A program made the position numbers and the translations under genes. Shown in pieces: positions 7,774 through 17,550 of a stretch of 64,000 nucleotides of DNA (position 1 is the first letter of the stretch; every line of letters begins with the position of its first letter). This DNA comes from Promicromonospora umidemergens. Lineage in GTDB: Bacteria; Actinomycetota; Actinomycetes; Actinomycetales; Cellulomonadaceae. The DNA is taken from the NCBI RefSeq assembly GCF_024171995.1, contig NZ_JAMTCT010000006.1:240566-304565 (forward strand). The letters are read 5' to 3'. The notes beneath the pieces were generated by a model, which worked only from the letters and a program-made list of their open reading frames with translations, was not told the DNA's origin and did no database searches.

Positions 7774-8910
7774 TCAGCGCCCGGTCTGCGCCGCCACCAG
7801 CTCGGCGTCCCGGAGCACGCGCAGCATGTTTCCGCTGGCCAGCTTGCCCAGGTCGGCGTCGGACCAGCCCTTGTCGGCGAGCGCCGCGAGCAGGGTGGGG
7901 TAGCCCGTGACGTCCTCGAGCCCTTCCGGCAGGGTGGGCGTGCCGTCGTAGTCCCCGCCCAGGCCCACGTGGTCGATGCCGGCGACCTCGCGGACGTGCT
8001 CGACGTGCGCGACGACGTCGGACAGCGTGGTGCGGGGCTGGGGGTGCCCGGCCAGCCACCGCGCCATGAACGGCTCGAACGCCCCGATGTCGGTGCTGCG
8101 GATCCCCTCCGCCGCCGCGGCCTCCGCGCCCTCGGCCCGCCACGCCGCGACGGCGGGCGAGACGAACTGCGGCACGAACGTCACCATGCAGACGCCGCCG
8201 TTGGTCGCGAGCGTGGCCAGGACGTCGTCGGGCACGTTGCGGGGGACGTCGCAGACGGCGCGCGCGCTCGAGTGGCTGAAGATGACCGGGGCCGAGGTGA
8301 CGCGCAGCGCGTGGCGCATGGTGCCGGCCGAGGTGTGCGAGAGGTCGACGAGCATGCCGAGGCGGTTCATCTCGCGTACGACGTCCTCACCGAACGGGGA
8401 GAGCCCGCCCAGCACCTCCTCGTCGGTTCCGGAGTCCGCCCAGGGCACGTTGTCGTTGTGCGTGAGGGTCAGGTACCGGACGCCGAGCGCGTACAGCATG
8501 CGCAGCACGGCGAGGGAATCGTCGATGGAGTGGCCACCTTCTGCGCCCATGAGCGAGGCGATTCGTCCGTCGCTCCACGCCTGCTCGACGTCGGCGGCGG
8601 TCCGGGCGAGCTGGAGCGTCTCGGGGTACTTCTCGACCATGCGGTGCACGCAGTCGATCTGTTCGAGCGTCGCGGTGACCGCCGCTCCGCCGACGAGCCT
8701 CGACGGCACGTACACCGACCAGAACTGGGCGCCGACGCCGCCCTCGCGCAGGCGGGGCAGGTCGGTGTGGGTGGTCGTGAGCCGCTGCGCGATGTCGACG
8801 GCGTCGAGGTCGTAGGCCGACTGCTCGCGCAGCTCCCACGGGAGGTCGTTGTGCCCGTCCCAGACGGGGTGCTTCTGGAGGAGGGCGGTGAGGCGGTCGG
8901 CGGTCGTCAT
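7774..8910 (-). CDS. Membrane dipeptidase (peptidase family M19)
   Basis: A 378-residue renal-dipeptidase family enzyme that hydrolyses dipeptides, sometimes with D-residues, using a binuclear zinc centre. Family motifs are all present: WDGHND (H20 and D22, zinc ligands), GAEGGHS (E124, bridging ligand), LTHND, SHSSAR and GLGGDYDG. Length is normal. There is no signal peptide, so despite the family name it should be cytoplasmic. The ATG at 8910 has no ribosome site; TAGTGT on the minus strand ends 7 bases before it (8918-8923). A hypothetical gene lies 45 bases upstream on the same strand. Confidence 0.95.
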   Translation of the reverse strand: MTTADRLTALLQKHPVWDGHNDLPWELREQSAYDLDAVDIAQRLTTTHTDLPRLREGGVGAQFWSVYVPSRLVGGAAVTATLEQIDCVHRMVEKYPETLQLARTAADVEQAWSDGRIASLMGAEGGHSIDDSLAVLRMLYALGVRYLTLTHNDNVPWADSGTDEEVLGGLSPFGEDVVREMNRLGMLVDLSHTSAGTMRHALRVTSAPVIFSHSSARAVCDVPRNVPDDVLATLATNGGVCMVTFVPQFVSPAVAAWRAEGAEAAAAEGIRSTDIGAFEPFMARWLAGHPQPRTTLSDVVAHVEHVREVAGIDHVGLGGDYDGTPTLPEGLEDVTGYPTLLAALADKGWSDADLGKLASGNMLRVLRDAELVAAQTGR

Positions 8911-8955
8911 GCGGGCGACACTATCGCGCGGTCGGGCCGCCGAAGCGGGCCGGAC

Positions 8956-9351
8956 CTACCCGGTGAGGTGGTCGACGAGATCCACCAGGAGAGGGGAGAC
9001 CGCGAGGCCTAGAGCCAAGACAATCTGCCCGACCGCGATGGCCAGCCCTTTGCCGCGTTGTGGCACGAGGCCGACCGATCCTTTTGCGAGATGGTGGTGT
9101 GGCGGCGCGTAGTAGACGTCAGTCACCTTGCCGGGCGCCACGTCCACGAGCAACTCGACCTCGCCGTGACGCCACAACCACATGGAGTACAAGATCGCAA
9201 GATGTGGTCCACTGCGCACCCGGACTTCCCGCGTACCGAAGTATCTGACGTCGACTTCGTGCCCGTCGATGTGCATTGTGATGACCCTCAGACCAAGGCT
9301 CGGGCTCACGTGCACGCGTACGAGGCCGTCGTAGCCAACACCTTCACTCAT
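8956..9351 (-). CDS. Hypothetical protein with C-terminal membrane helix
   Basis: A 131-residue protein I do not recognise. The first 80 residues alternate polar and hydrophobic in a beta-like pattern (VITMHIDGHEVDVRYFG, EVELLVDV). The last 30 (LAIAVGQIVLALGLAVSPLL) form one likely transmembrane helix, so the domain would be membrane-tethered. TATGGT (9357-9362, minus strand) ends 5 bases before the ATG, suggesting leaderless or near-leaderless expression. It precedes the M19 dipeptidase on the same strand by 45 bases and might be cotranscribed with it. Confidence 0.6.
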   Translation of the reverse strand: MSEGVGYDGLVRVHVSPSLGLRVITMHIDGHEVDVRYFGTREVRVRSGPHLAILYSMWLWRHGEVELLVDVAPGKVTDVYYAPPHHHLAKGSVGLVPQRGKGLAIAVGQIVLALGLAVSPLLVDLVDHLTG

Positions 9352-9456
9352 TCGAGACCATAACCCTTACCGGGTGAAGAAGCCGTCGTCGAAATTTGGA
9401 TCCCAGTCACCATAGGGGTGCGTCGGAAACCTGTCCCGTCTGACACGTCGGGAGAG

Positions 9457-12400
9457 TCAGCCGATGCGCTTCCAGCTGCAGCCGGCGGTCTCGAAGCCGC
9501 GCGCGGACGACGGCATCGTGATCGTGTGGGCCTCCGAGACCTCGCCCTGGCTCACGACACCACTGGCACCGTAGAAGCCCTTGTAGAAGGCGTAGCGGCA
9601 CGAGGTGCCTGCGTTCGTCGGCCCCTTCGTGGAGTACACGCCTCGCTCGAGGTGATCGCCGAGGACGTAGACACCGTGGTGGGCGGTGGAGGCCCGGGGG
9701 GTGACCATCCCGGCGTAGTACTTGGTCCAGGTGCCGCAGCTGCTGCTCGACCAGATGGCGTAGTCGGTCGACTGCACCTTGACGATGCGCTGGCCGGAGC
9801 CGATGTCGCTGGCGAGGAGGTTGCTGGTGGAGTACCGCTCCCACATGCACTCCGCTGAACCGGCCTGCGCCACGTAGCTGACCGGCGGCACACTGTCGGA
9901 CCCCACGAGCCAGGAGGTGGAGTCGTCACCCGGGAACTTCATGGCCGGGGTCAGCACCGCGCGGGTCGCCGAGCTCCGCCGCATGGCCGTCCCGTACCCG
10001 GACCGGTAGGTCCGTACCGAGACGGTGATCTTCTTCCGGTAGTCCGTGCCCTTCAGTGCGTAGGTCGACTTCGTCGCCCCGGAGATGGGTACGCCGTTGG
10101 CATACCAGCGGTACGAGAACGACGGCTTCGGCGACCACGTCCCGGTCGAGGCCCGGAGAGTGGATCCGACGCGCACCGTGCCCGAGATCCTGGGGTTCGG
10201 CGCCGCGGAGTACATCGACCCGACCCTCGCCGCCGCCGAGGTGACCGACCGGGTGAAGTAGCCGGTCCGCCGCACGGTGGCAGTGACCGTGATCTTGCGG
10301 CCCCTCCACGACGACCGGACGGAGAGGCTGCTGTCGGTCGCCCCGCGGATGGAGCGCCCGTCGAGCTTCCACCGGTAGGCGACCGAGCTGGGCACCGGTG
10401 TGGACTGCGGGCGGGAGACCTTCAGCGTGGTGCCCGCGGCCGCCACGCCGATGATCAACGGCGCCGACTGCGAGAAGACACCCGACGGGACGGCTGCGGA
10501 GGCGGCGCTGGTGCGGCTGGCCGTCGTGTACCCGGCGCGCGTGCCGAAGATCCGGACCTTGAGCCTCTTGCCGCGCTGCGCGGCCGTTGGCGTGAAGGTG
10601 AACCCGTTGGCACCACTGATCGCGGCACCGTTCGCGTACCACCGGTAGGTGAGCTGGGTACCCGACGTCCACGAGCCGGCGAGCGCGCGCAGGGTGGAAC
10701 CCACGCGGATCGTCCCGCTGATCCTGGGGACCGACGCGGTCAGGCTGCCGGTCTTGATGACGGACGTCTTGGTACTGGTCGTGGAGGTGGGCGTGCGGCC
10801 GGCGGCCGAGCCGACGGCGGTGACCGACAGCACGGACCCGAGATCCGCACCCTGAGGGGTGTAGGTCGGCTTCGTCGCGCCCGGGATCATCTCGCCGTCC
10901 GTGCCGCGACGCCACTGGTAGGTGAACGTCGCAGCGGGGCTCCAAGCGGCGACGGTGGCGGTCAGCGGCTTGCCCACGCGGTACTCGGCGCCGGAGACGG
11001 TCGGCACGGTCGTCGTGTCGAACGCTTCGTCCTTCGCCAGCTCGTAGGCCGCCAGGACGTCGAGCTTGCCCTCGCCCCAGACGTTGTTGTCGTCGGCGGT
11101 TCCTCCGCACGACGTGTCGTTCACGTCTCGTGCCGTGCCGTCGAGGACGGCTCGGGTCGCCTGCACGTTGCCGACGAGCTCCGGAGCAGCGCTCCACAGC
11201 AGCGCGACGGCTCCCGCGACGTGCGGTGCTGCCATCGACGTACCGTTCTGGTAGCCAGAGGATTCGGACGGCAGGGTCGACAGGACGTTGGCGCCCGGTG
11301 CCGCGATGTCCGGCTTGACCGTGCCGCTCTGCCCCGGGCCGCGCGAGGAGAAGTCGGCGATCTGCCCGCTCCGGGTGAACGCGCCCACCGCGTAGTTGAC
11401 GGTCCGGGAGGCCGGGGAGCCGGCCGCCTCGCACCCGTACACGCCCGCGTTCCCGTTGGCGAAGGTCGCGAAGATGCCCGAGTACTCCCACGCCTGGACG
11501 ATGCCCTCCATGAACGGGTCCGTCGAGAAGTCCTCGCCCCACGAGTTGTTCACCACGTGCGGCCGCAGCGCCGGCCTCGGGTCCGGGTCGGTCGAGCTCT
11601 GGTCGTAGGGCGCGAGGATCCACTCGCCGGCTGCGATCAGGTCCTCGTCCGACAGCCCGTCAGCATCCCCTGCGGCGGCAGCGATCCACTGGGCGCCGGG
11701 CGCCACGCCGACGGCGTGGTCCGCACCGCCGTTGCGCACCGTGCCGCCGACCATCGTGCCCATGGTGTGCGTGCCGTGCCCGTTGTCGTCGTGGGGGTCG
11801 CTGCGACCGTCGGCCGAGAAGTAGTTGTAGGCGTCCGGGTCGTCCGAACCCCGGCCGCGGTACTGCCCGGACAGGGCGCCGTGGTCGCCGTCCACTCCTG
11901 AGTCGATGTTGGCCACCACGATGCCCTCGCCCGTGTGACCCTCGTTCCACACGTCGTCCGCGTTGATCGCCGCGATACCCCAGGTCGGGCCGGCCGCAGC
12001 GGCGGCCTCGTTCGCTCCGGCCGTGGTCTCCACCGGCTCCGGCGCCGCGTAGCGCGTCGTCGGGCGGATCTCCAGGACTTCCGCGTTCGCCGCGAGGTCC
12101 GTGGCGAGGTCGAGCGAGCCGCCCTCGACGAGGATCGCGTTGGTGGCCCAGTAGGACGTGTACTCGGCGCCGGAGCCCTCCAGCTCCGCGACTGCCTCCT
12201 CCTGGGAGGACTCGGCCGCCGCGACGAGCGCGTCGTACACGTACTCACCGCGCTCGGACCAGCTGGTGATGCCGCCGGCCGCGGACAGGTCCGGCTGGTC
12301 GGCGAAGCGGAGCCAGAAGTTCGTCGCGGTCCGAGCAGCGAACGCCTTCTTGGCGCCCGGAGTGATCTTGTCCGCCGGGTCGACGACGCCGGGCGCCGCC

Positions 12401-12558
12401 TCGACGCCGGGCGCGCCCAGGACGGCAGCGCTGCCTGGGTGGGCGTCGGGGTGAGGGCTGGGATCGGGCACGGCGTACGCCGTTCCCGGTGCTGTGAGGA
12501 GTGCCAGGGCGGTGGCCGAGGCCAGGAACCTGGTACGGCGACGGGTGCGAGGATGCAT
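9457..12558 (-). CDS. Secreted subtilisin-like serine protease with C-terminal repeats
   Basis: A 1033-residue S8 peptidase. A Sec signal peptide (Arg-rich start, hydrophobic core, TAYA about residue 29) precedes an inhibitor-like propeptide (about 60-170). The catalytic triad is D219 (ANIDSGVD), H261 (NGHGTHT) and S441 (GTSMAAPH), with oxyanion N370. After residue 515 come four related 85-95-residue Ig-like modules sharing RVGSTLRA, YRWYANG and ISGAT. The end (about 880-1033) holds two copies of a Cys-containing beta domain (CMWERYS...CGTW and CRYAFYKG...CSWKRIG), probably for surface or polymer binding. GGAG lies 6 bases before the ATG. It is expected to be extracellular and degrade protein. 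A small hairpin follows the stop. Confidence 0.95.
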   Translation of the reverse strand: MHPRTRRRTRFLASATALALLTAPGTAYAVPDPSPHPDAHPGSAAVLGAPGVEAAPGVVDPADKITPGAKKAFAARTATNFWLRFADQPDLSAAGGITSWSERGEYVYDALVAAAESSQEEAVAELEGSGAEYTSYWATNAILVEGGSLDLATDLAANAEVLEIRPTTRYAAPEPVETTAGANEAAAAAGPTWGIAAINADDVWNEGHTGEGIVVANIDSGVDGDHGALSGQYRGRGSDDPDAYNYFSADGRSDPHDDNGHGTHTMGTMVGGTVRNGGADHAVGVAPGAQWIAAAAGDADGLSDEDLIAAGEWILAPYDQSSTDPDPRPALRPHVVNNSWGEDFSTDPFMEGIVQAWEYSGIFATFANGNAGVYGCEAAGSPASRTVNYAVGAFTRSGQIADFSSRGPGQSGTVKPDIAAPGANVLSTLPSESSGYQNGTSMAAPHVAGAVALLWSAAPELVGNVQATRAVLDGTARDVNDTSCGGTADDNNVWGEGKLDVLAAYELAKDEAFDTTTVPTVSGAEYRVGKPLTATVAAWSPAATFTYQWRRGTDGEMIPGATKPTYTPQGADLGSVLSVTAVGSAAGRTPTSTTSTKTSVIKTGSLTASVPRISGTIRVGSTLRALAGSWTSGTQLTYRWYANGAAISGANGFTFTPTAAQRGKRLKVRIFGTRAGYTTASRTSAASAAVPSGVFSQSAPLIIGVAAAGTTLKVSRPQSTPVPSSVAYRWKLDGRSIRGATDSSLSVRSSWRGRKITVTATVRRTGYFTRSVTSAAARVGSMYSAAPNPRISGTVRVGSTLRASTGTWSPKPSFSYRWYANGVPISGATKSTYALKGTDYRKKITVSVRTYRSGYGTAMRRSSATRAVLTPAMKFPGDDSTSWLVGSDSVPPVSYVAQAGSAECMWERYSTSNLLASDIGSGQRIVKVQSTDYAIWSSSSCGTWTKYYAGMVTPRASTAHHGVYVLGDHLERGVYSTKGPTNAGTSCRYAFYKGFYGASGVVSQGEVSEAHTITMPSSARGFETAGCSWKRIG

Positions 12559-12689
12559 GGGTACTCCAGGCTGGGGCGCCCGGTGTACCGAGGCGCGCTG
12601 GACCTGCGCTGGGCAGGGGCTATGCCGTGAAGGTAGCGCCCGCGGTCAGACAAATCCCGCAAATCATCCAGAGCTCACCCGGGTGAATC

Positions 12690-13052
12690 TCAGGAACCGT
12701 CCCGGCCGCGCAGCTTGTCGATCTCCCGCCGCTCGCGCTTGGTCGGCCGACCCGCACCACGGTCGCGCAGGCCCACCGCCTCGCGCTCGACCCGCGTGGG
12801 CAGGGCCGGGCTGTGGTCCAGGTACGCCTTGGCCGCCAGGGGCGCGCCGACGCGCTTGGGCAGCAGCTCCATCACCTCGACGTCCCGATCCCTGAGGGGG
12901 TCGCGCCACGTCACGCGATCACCGACGGCGACGGACGCCGATGCCTTGGCCACCTTGCCGTTGATGCGGACCCGGCCGCTGCGGCACAGGTCGGCGGCGA
13001 CCGACCGGCTCTTGGTCAGTCGCACCGCCCACAGCCAGACGTCGATGCGCAT
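12690..13052 (-). CDS. S4 RNA-binding protein, Hsp15/HslR-like
   Basis: A 120-residue protein opening with the S4 fold signature MRIDVWLWAVRLTKSRSVA, then CRSGRVRINGKVAKASASV, and ending in a basic tail (GRPTKRERREIDKL). This is the length and pattern of heat-shock protein Hsp15 (HslR), which binds free 50S subunits carrying nascent peptidyl-tRNA and helps recycle them. GGAGG is 8 bases upstream of the ATG. No operon partners: the secreted protease is 131 bases downstream on the same strand and the GH3 gene is 105 bases upstream. Confidence 0.88.
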   Translation of the reverse strand: MRIDVWLWAVRLTKSRSVAADLCRSGRVRINGKVAKASASVAVGDRVTWRDPLRDRDVEVMELLPKRVGAPLAAKAYLDHSPALPTRVEREAVGLRDRGAGRPTKRERREIDKLRGRDGS

Positions 13053-13157
13053 CGGGCCATCCTCCCACCGCCGGCTCCCATCGCGGGCTCACACCGCCGG
13101 CTCCCACCGCGGGCGACCGACCTGATGAGGTCGGCCGCCCGCGCGGGAATCCGGGTG

Positions 13158-15599
13158 TCAGCGTGCTTCGGTGACGCCGACCCACCGCGCGTCAGCGGTC
13201 GTCACCTCGTGCACGTCACCCGTGATCGCGACGACCCGGCGGGCCGCCTGCGGGACGACGTGCGCGAGAGCGTCCGGTGCGTCGTTCGGCTCGTTCAGGT
13301 CGGCGATACCCTCCGCCACCACTCTGACAACGCTGTCGGCCGCGTGCGCGCCGACCCACACCTCGACGTCACCGGGCTCGACGACGCGCACCATCCTGCG
13401 GTCGGTGAACGCGAACCGAGCGGTCGGCACGTCGAACGTGACGGTCGTGGACTCCCCCGGCTCCAGCGTGACCCGGTGGTAGCCGAGCAGCTGCGCCGTT
13501 GGCCGCGCGACCGACCCGTGCACGTCGTGGCCGTACAGCTGCACGACGTCGGACCCGGCCACCTCACCGGTGTTCGTCACCGTCACGACGGCGCTGAACC
13601 TGCCGCCCGCCTCGACGGCCGGGTCGACGGAGACCAGCTCGCGCGCGAACGTCGTGTACGACAGGCCGAACCCGAAGGCGCGCAGCGGCGTCGAGTCGGT
13701 AGCCGTCACCTCCGACGCGCCGCCCAGGATCGGGTGCAGGTAGGAGTACGGCTGCGAGCCCGTGGAACGCGGGAGCGACACGGGCAGGCGCCCGGAGGGG
13801 TTCACCCGGCCGGAGACGACCCCCGCGAGCGCGGTGCCACCCTCCTCCCCCGGGAAGAACGCCTGGAGCACCGCGCCGGGGCGCTTGGTGCCGGGCTCGT
13901 CCGTACCCGATGGATCGAGCGCCCAGCCCACCGCGTACGGACGGCCGGTGATCAGCACCATGACGACGGGCTTGCCCGCTGCGAGCACTGCCTCGACGAG
14001 CTCGCGCTGGACCCCTGGCAGCTCCAGCGACTCGCTGTCGTTGCCCTCACCCACGGTGCCGCGGCCGAACAACCCTGCCTGGTCACCCACCACGACCACC
14101 GCCACGTCGGCGGCCGCGGCGGCGGCGACGGCCTCGGGGAACCCGGAGGTGTCGTCGCCCTCGACGGCACAGCCCTCTGCGAACGTGAGCTCGGGGACCG
14201 GCAGGCCCGCGCGGCCGAACTCCGTGGCCAGGGCGTCCGCGACGGACGGGATGTCGAACCCGACCGGGACACCCGGGAAGTGCGCGAGCACATGGTTCGG
14301 GAACGAGTAGCAGCCCATCAGCGCCTCGGGGCGGGCGGCGTTCGGCCCGATCACCGCCACGCGGGCCGGCTTGTCGTCCCACGAGCCGAGCGGCAGCACG
14401 CCGTCGTTCGAGAGCAGCACCACGGACTCCTCGGCGAGGCGCCGGGCGACGTCGCGGTGGGCGGGCGAGTCCAGGTCCACGACGGCGGGCGGCGCGCCCT
14501 CGAACGCGTCCGGCTCGAGGAGACCGAGCTCCTCCTTCTGCTTGAGCGCACGCAGCACCGACCGGTCCACGATCTCGACCGGCACGGTCCCGTCCATGAC
14601 GAGCGCGGCGAGCGGCTCGAGGTACGCGTCACCCGACGGCAGCTCGATGTCGACACCTGCTTCGAGCGCCGCAGCGGCAGCCGCGCCGCGGTCGGCCGCG
14701 ATGGCATGCATGACGCTGAGGAACGCGACGCCGAAGTAGTCGGCGACCACCACGCCGTCGAATCCCCACTGGTCGCGGAGCAGGTCCGTCAGGTACTCGC
14801 CCGACGAGTGCATGGGCACGCCGTCGACGTCGTTGTACGACGCCATGACGCTACGCACCCCGCCGTCGAGCACCGCCATCTCGAACGGTGGGAGGTAGAT
14901 GTCGGCGATCTCGCGCGGCCCCGCGCTCACCGGGGCGTGGTTGCGCCCCGCCTTGGAACCGGAGTAGGCGACGAAGTGCTTGAGCGTCGCGTGCACGCCC
15001 GCGCCCTGGATCCCACGGACGTAGGCGGTGCCGACGGTCCCGACGAGGTACGGGTCCTCGCCGATGCACTCGTCGACCCGTCCCCAGCGGGGGTCGCGGA
15101 CGACGTCGAGCACGGGCGCCAGCCCCTGGTGGATACCGAGCTCGCGCATGGACTCGCCGATGACGCGGCCCATGTCTGCCACGAGGTCGGGGTCGAACGA
15201 CGCCCCCCACGCGAGCGGCGTCGGGAAGGTCGCCGCCTGCCAGGCCGCCAGGCCCGTGAGGCACTCCTCGTGGACCAGGGCAGGGATCCCGAGGCGCGTC
15301 TCGCGCTTCAGCCTCCGCTGCTCCCCCCAGAGCCACGCCGCCCGCTCGACCGGGTCGACCGGCCGCGTGCCGTACACCCGGGTGTAGTGCCCCAGGCCGT
15401 GCTTCGTGATCTCCGGGAGTGCGGCGGCCTGGCCACCGGCCATCTCGCCCTGCATCGGTGCCACGACGTTGCCGCCCTGGTCCAGCCAGTACCCGACCAG
15501 CTGTGCCAGCTTCTCCTCGAGAGTCATCTGTGCGTGCAGCGCGCGCACGCGCTCCGACACCTCGGGCATCCCCTGAAGTGCCACCGGCAGCTCCGTCAT
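13158..15599 (-). CDS. Glycoside hydrolase family 3 (beta-xylosidase/beta-glucosidase, BxlA-like)
   Basis: An 813-residue cytoplasmic GH3 enzyme. The nucleophile is D287 in GVVVADYFG; KHF (K207-H208) and the RWGRVDECIGEDP segment form the sugar-binding pocket. A C-terminal fibronectin-III-like domain includes GLSYTTFA. HEECLTGLAAWQAATFPTPLAWG is shared with Streptomyces BxlA-type xylosidases. The frame is open further upstream, but ATG 15599 has AAAGGA at proper spacing. It is the last gene of the importer operon (binding protein, two permeases, GH3), so it should hydrolyse the imported oligosaccharide. No signal peptide agrees with intracellular action. Xylo- versus gluco-oligosaccharide specificity is not decidable from sequence. 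Confidence 0.93.
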   Translation of the reverse strand: MTELPVALQGMPEVSERVRALHAQMTLEEKLAQLVGYWLDQGGNVVAPMQGEMAGGQAAALPEITKHGLGHYTRVYGTRPVDPVERAAWLWGEQRRLKRETRLGIPALVHEECLTGLAAWQAATFPTPLAWGASFDPDLVADMGRVIGESMRELGIHQGLAPVLDVVRDPRWGRVDECIGEDPYLVGTVGTAYVRGIQGAGVHATLKHFVAYSGSKAGRNHAPVSAGPREIADIYLPPFEMAVLDGGVRSVMASYNDVDGVPMHSSGEYLTDLLRDQWGFDGVVVADYFGVAFLSVMHAIAADRGAAAAAALEAGVDIELPSGDAYLEPLAALVMDGTVPVEIVDRSVLRALKQKEELGLLEPDAFEGAPPAVVDLDSPAHRDVARRLAEESVVLLSNDGVLPLGSWDDKPARVAVIGPNAARPEALMGCYSFPNHVLAHFPGVPVGFDIPSVADALATEFGRAGLPVPELTFAEGCAVEGDDTSGFPEAVAAAAAADVAVVVVGDQAGLFGRGTVGEGNDSESLELPGVQRELVEAVLAAGKPVVMVLITGRPYAVGWALDPSGTDEPGTKRPGAVLQAFFPGEEGGTALAGVVSGRVNPSGRLPVSLPRSTGSQPYSYLHPILGGASEVTATDSTPLRAFGFGLSYTTFARELVSVDPAVEAGGRFSAVVTVTNTGEVAGSDVVQLYGHDVHGSVARPTAQLLGYHRVTLEPGESTTVTFDVPTARFAFTDRRMVRVVEPGDVEVWVGAHAADSVVRVVAEGIADLNEPNDAPDALAHVVPQAARRVVAITGDVHEVTTADARWVGVTEAR

Positions 15600-15687
15600 C
15601 GAATTCCTTTCTCGACCTGCTTTGTCAGCCCTGCTTGAAACGTGGTCCGCCCGGAGCGGGACCCCTGCGCGGCGAGCCGCGTCCTCC

Positions 15688-16575
15688 TCAGCCCTTGACG
15701 GCACCCGTGAGTCCGCCGACGATGCGCTTCTGCATGGCGAGGAAGAACACCAGGGCGGGGATCATGGCGAGCGTCGTGAAGGCGAACACGCCCGCCGTGT
15801 CCGATGCGTGCTCCGACGAGAAGTCGGCGACACCGAGCGGCAGCGTCCGCATGTCCGACTGCAGCAGGAGCAGCGGCAGCAGGTAGGCGTTCCACGACCC
15901 GACGAAGGCGAGCACGCCGACCGTCACCATCCCTGGGCCGGACAGCGGCAGCAGGATGCGCCAGAAGAAGCCGATCCGAGACGTGCCGTCGAGCTGCGCC
16001 GCCTCCTCGAGCTCCTTCGGGAGCGCGGCCAGGAACGGCCGGAGGATCACGACGGTCACGGGCAGGGCGAACGCCGCCTGCGGCAGCGCCACGCCGATCC
16101 ACGTGTTTCCCAGCTGCAGGTTCTGCGTGATGAGGATGAAGAGCGGGACGATCGCCACCGTGGCGGGGAAGAGCAGGCCCACCACGAAGACCATGAACAG
16201 CCCCTCGCGGCCCTTGAACTCGTACCGAGCCAGCGGGTAGGCGGCCATCACCCCGAACACCACGGTGATCACCGTGGTCAGCACGGCGACGATCGTCGAG
16301 TTGAGCGCGTACTGCCAGAAGCTGGCGCCGGTCAGGACACCGACGTAGTTGTCGAGCACCCAGGGGCCCGGCAGGCCGGACGGGTTCTCGGCGATCTGTG
16401 CGTTGGTGCGGAAACCGCCCAGCACGCCGTAGAGCACCGGCCCAAGGGTGAGGGCGACGACCACGAGGGAGATCCCGTAGACGAGCGGGCTGCCGCCCCC
16501 GAAGGAGCGACCCTTCCGTGTCCGGCCGCTGGTACTGGGGGCGCGCATCAGGACGTGCGCGTTGGGAGCGCTCAC
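15688..16575 (-). CDS. Sugar ABC transporter permease (MalG/BxlG-like)
   Basis: A 295-residue inner-membrane permease with six predicted helices and the EAA loop (LPKELEEAAQLDGTSRIGFFWRI) contacting the shared MsmK-type ATPase. The GTG at 16575 overlaps the upstream permease stop by 4 bases (GTGA) with AGAGGTGA 4-11 bases before it, so translation is coupled. The frame is open much further upstream but that region belongs to the other permease. Together with the next permease it forms the CUT1-family channel. No ATPase gene is in the operon, as usual for actinobacterial CUT1 systems that borrow MsiK. Confidence 0.93.
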   Translation of the reverse strand: MSAPNAHVLMRAPSTSGRTRKGRSFGGGSPLVYGISLVVVALTLGPVLYGVLGGFRTNAQIAENPSGLPGPWVLDNYVGVLTGASFWQYALNSTIVAVLTTVITVVFGVMAAYPLARYEFKGREGLFMVFVVGLLFPATVAIVPLFILITQNLQLGNTWIGVALPQAAFALPVTVVILRPFLAALPKELEEAAQLDGTSRIGFFWRILLPLSGPGMVTVGVLAFVGSWNAYLLPLLLLQSDMRTLPLGVADFSSEHASDTAGVFAFTTLAMIPALVFFLAMQKRIVGGLTGAVKG

Positions 16576-17546
16576 CGGATCACCTCTCTCGTCTTCTTCT
16601 TCCGCGTCACCACGTCGGGCCGTGTGTCCCGGCTCAGGACGAGCTGCTGGTAGAGGACGGCCATGACGAGCGCGATGACGAACAGGATCACGGAGGCAGC
16701 CCCAGCGATACCGAAGTTCTGGCTCTGGGTGCCCTGGTTGATGAGGTAGGTCGCCATCGTGGTCGTGGAGTTGGCAGGACCGCCGCCGGTCAGGATCCAG
16801 ACCATGTCGAAGAGCTGGAGCGATCCGATCATCGACAGGAATGCCCAGGTCCGCATGGTCGGGCCGAGCAGCGGGACGGTGATGGTGCGCTGCACCTGCC
16901 ACCAGGTGGCACCGTCGAGCTGGGCCGCCTCGTAGAGCTCCTCGGGCACGCTCTGCAGGCCGGCCAGGAACAGGATCACGGCCAGGCCGAGGTACTTCCA
17001 GGTGAGGACGACGAGCACCGTCCACAGCGCGAGCTCCGGGTCACCGAGCCAGCCCTGCTCCGGGGCTTCCAGCCCGACGGAGCCGAGCAGGTTGTCGATG
17101 ACGCCGTACTGCGGCTGCAGCAGCTGGAACCAGACCACGCCCGCGATGACCTCGGCCAGCACGTACGGCACGAAGATGATCGTGCGCAGGAGGCCCTGAC
17201 CCCACATCTTGCGGTTGAGCAGCAGCGCGATGGCCAGGCCCAGCGGGAGCTGCACCACGATCGAGCCGCCGACGATGATCAGGTTGTGGATCACCGCGTC
17301 GACGAAGACGTCGTCGTTCAGCACCGTCAGGTAGTTCCGCAGGCCGACGAAGTCGGTCAGCGGGCCGAATCCCTTCCAGCGGAACACCGACAGCTGGACC
17401 GCCGTGATGATCGGCCAGATCACGAAGAGTGCGAACAGCGCCAGGGCGGGCGTGACGAAGAATGCGATCTCGAGGCGCTTGCGCCACGCCGAACTCACCT
17501 TGCCACGGCTCACCTTGTCGCGCCCGCCCTGGGCTGTTGACGTCAC
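16572..17546 (-). CDS. Sugar ABC transporter permease (MalF/BxlF-like)
   Basis: A 324-residue permease of the CUT1 family with six helices and the EAA motif VPEELYEAAQLDGATWWQV. It starts at GTG 17546, five bases after the binding-protein stop (17551-17553). The open frame extends into the binding-protein gene, but those residues are not permease-like. GAGCCA is a weak ribosome site, so coupling to the upstream gene probably matters. It pairs with the downstream MalG-type permease to import the sugar captured by the lipoprotein. Confidence 0.93.
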   Translation of the reverse strand: MTSTAQGGRDKVSRGKVSSAWRKRLEIAFFVTPALALFALFVIWPIITAVQLSVFRWKGFGPLTDFVGLRNYLTVLNDDVFVDAVIHNLIIVGGSIVVQLPLGLAIALLLNRKMWGQGLLRTIIFVPYVLAEVIAGVVWFQLLQPQYGVIDNLLGSVGLEAPEQGWLGDPELALWTVLVVLTWKYLGLAVILFLAGLQSVPEELYEAAQLDGATWWQVQRTITVPLLGPTMRTWAFLSMIGSLQLFDMVWILTGGGPANSTTTMATYLINQGTQSQNFGIAGAASVILFVIALVMAVLYQQLVLSRDTRPDVVTRKKKTREVIR

Positions 17547-17550
17547 TGGC

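Noticed and set aside
12813..15638. A 941-codon open frame on the plus strand
   Set aside because: Antisense to the GH3 gene, with His/Arg/Asp-rich composition typical of shadow frames in GC-rich DNA and no recognisable motif.
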